Source: Dichetophora obliterata (Eukaryota > Arthropoda > Insecta > Diptera > Sciomyzidae). Taken from it: a stretch of 64,000 bases of DNA. The stretch lies in contig OY986438.1 of assembly GCA_963920525.1 (NCBI GenBank), positions 78,706,560-78,770,559 of the forward strand, in the 5' to 3' direction. Below, one piece after another: positions 61,801 through 64,000 of this stretch (its first letter is position 1; each line of letters begins with the position of its first letter). The notes under the pieces are model-generated. The model ran no database searches, was not told where the DNA came from, and saw only the letters and a program-made list of their open reading frames with translations. The position numbers and the translations under genes are program-made.

Positions 61801-63972
61801 TAAGTCGCGAGTCGGAGCTGACACGCAAAAGTGGTTTTTGTAAATTTCAAATCTTGTTGACGCAGGCGAACTTAATGACGTAATTTTTAATAAGGTTGTT
61901 TTTTATTAATGTATGTATTTCAAACCCATTAGCTGTAAAGGATTGCCACATTCAGGCATGTTCTACATTCCACTCCCGAGTGGAAATGAAATTAAATCAT
62001 AATTCAATTCGATATATGGTGTTCTATATATGACTTTTTTCGTTTGTATTTTATTTAATTTATTAATATTATTAATTGTATTAATGAAAAAAAGTTATAT
62101 ATAATACACCAAATATCGAATTCAATTATGATTTATTTTCACTTCCACTCGAAAGTTGAATGCAGAACATGCCTGATTATCTTTTAGGTGTTTCTTCAGC
62201 GTAAATTGCACATAAACAAAAAAGAGGTTTCCTGTAAATAAAATCCCAAAAATCGTCAAAAGAAATTCCCTCTATTTAAATAATGTTAAAAGAGTTCGTT
62301 CTTTAGCTAATTAAAACTTCTTTGTACGTTATCTATTATTAATAAAAGAAAGTTCTCTGGAATTTTGGGAGTATAGTTATGCCCCATAGAACTCTTTCAA
62401 TAAAAACACTAAGGGTGACTTCGTAAACACATTTATGCAATGCATCACTGTGTTTTATTTTGCATTGATTCGAAGCTTATTAACCAAACAGCGGAGCTAT
62501 ATTTTTTTTAAGAGTATCACCAGAGTTGCGCAGTTTTGGTTAGTAAGCTTCGGACCAATTAAAAATTAAAGCCACTGATACATTGCATAAATACGTTTAC
62601 GAAGTCAGCCTAATATTAATCTTCTACTCTCATTTTGTGAATTTAATCAATTTTAAAGAACTATTTTGTAGCCAATTTAATTTTCTCTATTTGTATTTCC
62701 TTTTAAATAATATCGTTCAGACCAAACCACCAAGGCATGCGCCTATACAAAAAGAGTTTGGTCTTTGATCTGAAAGGAAAGAGATAGATTATTAGAGGAA
62801 GAATTGATTGGAACCATACGTGAAAGACAATTTGAATTACATATAACCGATGCTAGTGTTATGCCTTTACCTCGGCAAGCATTTCCAGCCCTCAGTTGTT
62901 CCTGTTTTATAATTCCACACTTTCCACAATTTAGTTGTGGATTTTTTGTTTCAATCAGCCCTATCATGAATAATTTTTCACGCGGAATCGGAAAAGGGAG
63001 TTTTAATTTTAAAGATAAAGCTTAAGAACATTTTGAAAATTTTTAATGCAAATTTCTTAACCAACCGTTGATGCAGAAATTTGCATTAAAAATTTCCAAA
63101 AAATTCTTGAGTTTTAGATTAAAAGTGAAAACTCCCTTTTCCGATTCCGCGTGAAAAATTATTCGTGATAGGGCTGAATAATTCTTAATTGTTGTAAAGA
63201 AGAAAGAAAGCGAAAAGAACCATGCCCGAAGCCGGATTCGAACCGGAGACCTCTGAGTTGATAGTCTCTAAGTCCCTCTGAGTTAGTAATATTTAAACAA
63301 AATTGTGAATTATTTACTTACATGTAATTGATGGGTATCATTGGTAGCAATATCAGCTACTTCCAATAATTTTGTTGCCTGTGACGTTAGAGCTTGTTCA
63401 GTTTTAACATGAGATTGCAATAGAACGGTTTTTTCTTTAAAGCGCCGTTTGGTGGTGTTTAAGACCTATGATATGTGACTAGTTTTTATTTTTCAACGTT
63501 CTTGTTAAAAATAATACCAGCTTTACCTTCTTAGTTTGTAATAGTTCTCCTTTGGTGTGCATTAAGTTATTTTCTGTACGCTTTAACTCTTCAGTTTTTT
63601 CAACCAGATTAAAGCTGACTTCATTGAAGATTTTCTCTTTGTTTTGTAGCTCATCTTTCAGTGCCTTTAGAAGTAACATTTTTTCGTTCAGCTCGCGATT
63701 TTGTGAATCCATTTTAAGAGTTAACTCATTATAGGTTTCCTCTGCCAAATATATGCCGTTTTTATCTCTAGCAGCCATTAAGTCACGTTTTAACTTGTCG
63801 ATTTCTTCAGTGTACTCTTTGAGAACCGTTTTCTTAGTGAGTTTCTGATTCACTTCTGGCTTATTTTGAATATTCTTCGCGCGATGTGCGTACTCCAAAG
63901 TACTCAGTGTCTCTTCGATATCTTTATGGCCTGGAGAAATCGTGGCAATAATTGAGGTCTTTGTACGCCCAC
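43900..63972 (-). CDS. Klp61F: Kinesin-5 bipolar mitotic motor, 5' end outside the window
   Basis: Six coding exons in transcript order: 63527-63972, 63322-63465, 45638-45797, 44487-45560, 44221-44357 and 43900-44151. All have GT/AG borders and matching phases. The first carries the end of the motor domain ([32 protein letters not shown]) and the start of the stalk ([20 protein letters not shown]). The middle exons encode the coiled-coil stalk and tail. Exon 44221-44357 holds the BimC box ([11 protein letters not shown]) with the Cdk1 site Thr that targets kinesin-5 to spindle microtubules, and the Trp-Ser-Asp acidic stretch. The last exon ends in a Ser/Pro-rich tail. The tetrameric protein slides antiparallel microtubules apart in mitosis. 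No stop or frameshift was seen. Introns are 61, 17524, 77, 129 and 69 nt. The intact frame and correct splicing say it is functional; the N-terminal motor lies beyond 64000. Confidence 0.95.
46971..48263. mobile_element. Inverted-repeat element 1, GTACATTAAGCCGGG ends
   Basis: The left end GTGTACATTAAGCCGGGTTA is mirrored by TTTACCCGGCTTAGTGTAC at the right. Further in, GAGTATAGCAAAAAC pairs with GTTTTTGCTATACTC. The interior is AT-rich without a transposase frame. Its right end abuts the start of the next element. Exact ends are uncertain by a few bases because the TGTACA edge is itself shared. Confidence 0.65.
48264..49664. mobile_element. Inverted-repeat element 2, TTAAGCCGGAT ends
   Basis: The left end TACATTAAGCCGGATTG and the subterminal GCCGGACACCGACTTAAAAG are mirrored on the right by CTTTTGAGCCGGTGGTGTCC and GATCCGGCATAGTGTACTTA. 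Related to, but distinct from, element 1 immediately to its left. It carries a nested 593-bp element at 48616. No transposase. Confidence 0.65.
48616..49208. mobile_element. Nested MITE, GGGCCAATTTTTCAG ends, 593 bp
   Basis: GGGCCAATTTTTCAGTGCTG at the left is mirrored by GCGCTGAAAAATTGGCCC at the right, with TGA on both sides (48613-48615 and 49209-49211). Subterminal blocks contain many GTTTAAC/GTTAAAC motifs in both orientations. Non-coding. Confidence 0.8.
49931..50035. repeat. Dispersed repeat with GGGGGTCCATTAATTACGTG end
   Basis: GGGGGGTCCATTAATTACGT, then a G-rich middle and CAAAAATTACGTAATATTTT, has the look of a common arthropod repeat family with similar ends. I see no coding sequence and no clear duplication at its edges. 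Confidence 0.35.
50280..50830. repeat. Degenerate ATGCATAC-rich repeat
   Basis: Irregular tandem copies of a unit such as TGTCATTAATACTGCATGCA plus TACATTA recur across this stretch, best preserved at 50460-50570. Long frames on both strands here reflect the repeat, not genes. Confidence 0.5.
51115..51302. repeat. Direct repeat pair of about 70 bp
   Basis: GGTGGCAACCCTAT...CAGCGACCC occurs at 51115-51180 and again at about 51230-51302 with moderate divergence. Confidence 0.55.
51313..51360 (-). repeat. Solo PIF/Harbinger terminus
   Basis: AGAGATTTGAGTGGAATTTC, then ACATGAAACTGAACAGAGTACT, matches the right end of the Harbinger element at 38110-38158 at almost every base. No left partner is nearby. 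Confidence 0.75.
51569..55756 (+). mobile_element. RTE-like LINE inserted into the other LINE, 4188 bp
   Basis: It is flanked by an exact 15-bp duplication AGTTATGAGTTTTAT (51554-51568 and 55757-55771). The endonuclease is of the type often annotated craniofacial development protein 2-like: [46 protein letters not shown] (51880-52180), resuming at 53620 with [19 protein letters not shown] and [12 protein letters not shown]. The GDFN box and neighbouring residues are lost to a nested insertion. RT at 54200-55283: [43 protein letters not shown] (normally RQGD) and LAYADDID. The C-terminus continues in another frame ([20 protein letters not shown], 55280-55546). A stop after PND at 54429 and frameshifts make it inactive. 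The 5' end appears complete. RTE assignment is by motif memory. Confidence 0.8.
52247..53548. mobile_element. Unclassified insertion inside the RTE-like LINE
   Basis: The endonuclease frame stops at ...FYE (about 52246) and resumes at VGKENIF (about 53548). The 1.3 kb between is T-rich and carries degenerate internal repeats around GGCTGGTTTAGCTTTTTT (about 52650 and 52895, and weaker copies near 52255 and 53405). No coding frame or clear ends. About 75 nt of the LINE, including its GDFN box, seem lost at the site. Confidence 0.55.
58400..59085 (-). pseudogene. Jockey-type LINE RT fragment
   Basis: The minus strand reads [34 protein letters not shown] (normally GVPQGS), [14 protein letters not shown] (YADD changed to YAND) and [13 protein letters not shown] at 58698-58990. 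RT C-terminal blocks such as [20 protein letters not shown] and [18 protein letters not shown] follow down to about 58400, with a possible continuation to about 58100. Both the motif B and the active-site change make it inactive. Confidence 0.8.
60390..60957 (+). pseudogene. 3' end of a LINE
   Basis: A C-terminal-type frame ([20 protein letters not shown] at 60390-60450 and the frame to 60689) is followed by a UTR ending CAATAAATGGATTTGATTTG, a tail typical of Jockey-clade elements. No RT core is present. Weak coding evidence; the tail is the better sign. Confidence 0.45.
60958..61952. other. Non-genic stretch
   Basis: No gene is supported. A TAGCCTTGTG-type phrase repeats between 61540 and 61600. 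Confidence 0.35.
61953..62175. mobile_element. MITE, CAGGCATGTTCT ends, 223 bp
   Basis: CAGGCATGTTCTACATTCCA is mirrored by GAATGCAGAACATGCCTG. Arms of about 90 bp continue through CGAGTGGAA and AAATCATAATTCAATTCGAT. ATT lies on both sides (61950-61952 and 62176-62178). Non-coding palindrome with an AT-rich loop. Confidence 0.8.
62413..62610. mobile_element. MITE, GGGTGACTTCGTAAAC ends, 198 bp
   Basis: GGGTGACTTCGTAAACACAT is mirrored by TACGTTTACGAAGTCAGCC, followed inward by ATTTATGCAATG / CATTGCATAAAT and a second inverted pair CGAAGCTTATTAACCAAA / TTTTGGTTAGTAAGCTTCG. TAA on both sides (62410-62412, 62611-62613) fits the TWA target duplication of PIF/Harbinger MITEs. Confidence 0.8.
62956..63176. 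mobile_element. MITE, CAGCCC family, 221 bp
   Basis: CAGCCCTATCATGAATAATT is mirrored by AATTATTCGTGATAGGGCTG. The subterminal CGGAATCGGAAAAGGGAGTT pairs with AACTCCCTTTTCCGATTCCG and is shared with the copy at 19898. AAT lies on both sides. Non-coding. Confidence 0.85.
63224..63285 (-). repeat. tRNA-like 3' half (possible SINE head)
   Basis: On the minus strand GGTTCGAATCCGG is a perfect RNA polymerase III B box and T-loop, with TCTCC before it and CTTCGGGCA after it as an acceptor-like stem. The 5' half lacks an A box or D-loop, and AACTCAGAGG is repeated instead. It is therefore a tRNA fragment or SINE remnant, not a tRNA gene. Confidence 0.5.
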
Positions 63973-64000
63973 CTGAAAAATAATCGTTAAGAAACGATAC

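Larger units (their letters stand above)
45798..63321 (-). other. Giant transposon-filled intron of Klp61F
   Basis: The intron starts after a CAT/GTAAGTAA donor (63321) and ends at a TTTTCTCTTAG acceptor (45798). Its 17.5 kb contrast with 61-129 nt for the other four introns in view. It contains at least four LINE copies, several inverted-repeat elements and a solo Harbinger end, listed separately. Stretches at 45798-46960, 49665-51100, 57671-58400 and 59090-60390 hold no gene I can support. Confidence 0.9.

Noticed and set aside
63224..63285. A tRNA gene at the right end of the window
   Set aside because: Only the T-arm and acceptor-like half is present; no A box, D-arm or proper anticodon stem.
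1..64000. A bacterial-style defence or biosynthetic system
   Set aside because: All coding evidence is eukaryotic: introns, fly genes and insect transposons.

Overview
The window is AT-rich nuclear DNA from a fly (Diptera, Brachycera; a tephritid-like genome would fit). The best evidence is the C-terminal two thirds of a kinesin-5 gene. Its exons, splice sites and BimC box match Drosophila Klp61F as I remember it. A second host fragment, one exon of a Cdk12-type kinase, is also very close to the Drosophila protein. I saw no prokaryotic features, rRNA genes, complete tRNA or CRISPR. Everything is judged by eye; no database search was possible.

Layout. Positions 1-11.2 kb are decayed transposons: a Jockey-type LINE (+), an internally deleted mariner (-), a second Jockey-type LINE (-), a 1.4-kb hairpin element and a BED/hAT transposase fragment. 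Positions 11.8-17.3 kb hold a complete non-autonomous hAT-like element with an 8-bp target duplication, followed by a 2187-bp tandem duplication that carries the Cdk12 exon twice. Positions 17.3-24.1 kb hold small inverted-repeat elements, eroded host-like coding pieces (one resembling RRP12) and an FP25K-like transposon ORF.

Positions 24.26-38.62 kb are one P-superfamily (THAP) transposase gene blown apart by nested insertions. A roughly 440-bp element carrying a piece of a MADF gene sits in exon 6. A PIF/Harbinger element of about 11 kb sits in the last intron and encodes a DDE transposase (+) and a convergent MADF/BESS gene (-). Inside the Harbinger element is a 6.5-kb fold-back array: 5.7 copies of a 571-bp repeat, a 25-nt loop, then about 5.7 copies inverted, flanked by a 13-bp direct repeat.

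Positions 38.6-43.9 kb hold further host-gene crumbs, including one exon of a puromycin-sensitive-aminopeptidase-like gene. From 43.90 kb to the right edge runs Klp61F (-). Four of its five visible introns are 61-129 nt; the fifth is 17.5 kb and full of transposons: two back-to-back inverted-repeat elements, a LINE interrupted by an RTE-like LINE that is itself interrupted, two more LINE remnants and four MITEs.

The only gene here that looks functional is Klp61F, the bipolar mitotic kinesin. Nearly all transposon genes carry stops, frameshifts, deletions or active-site changes.
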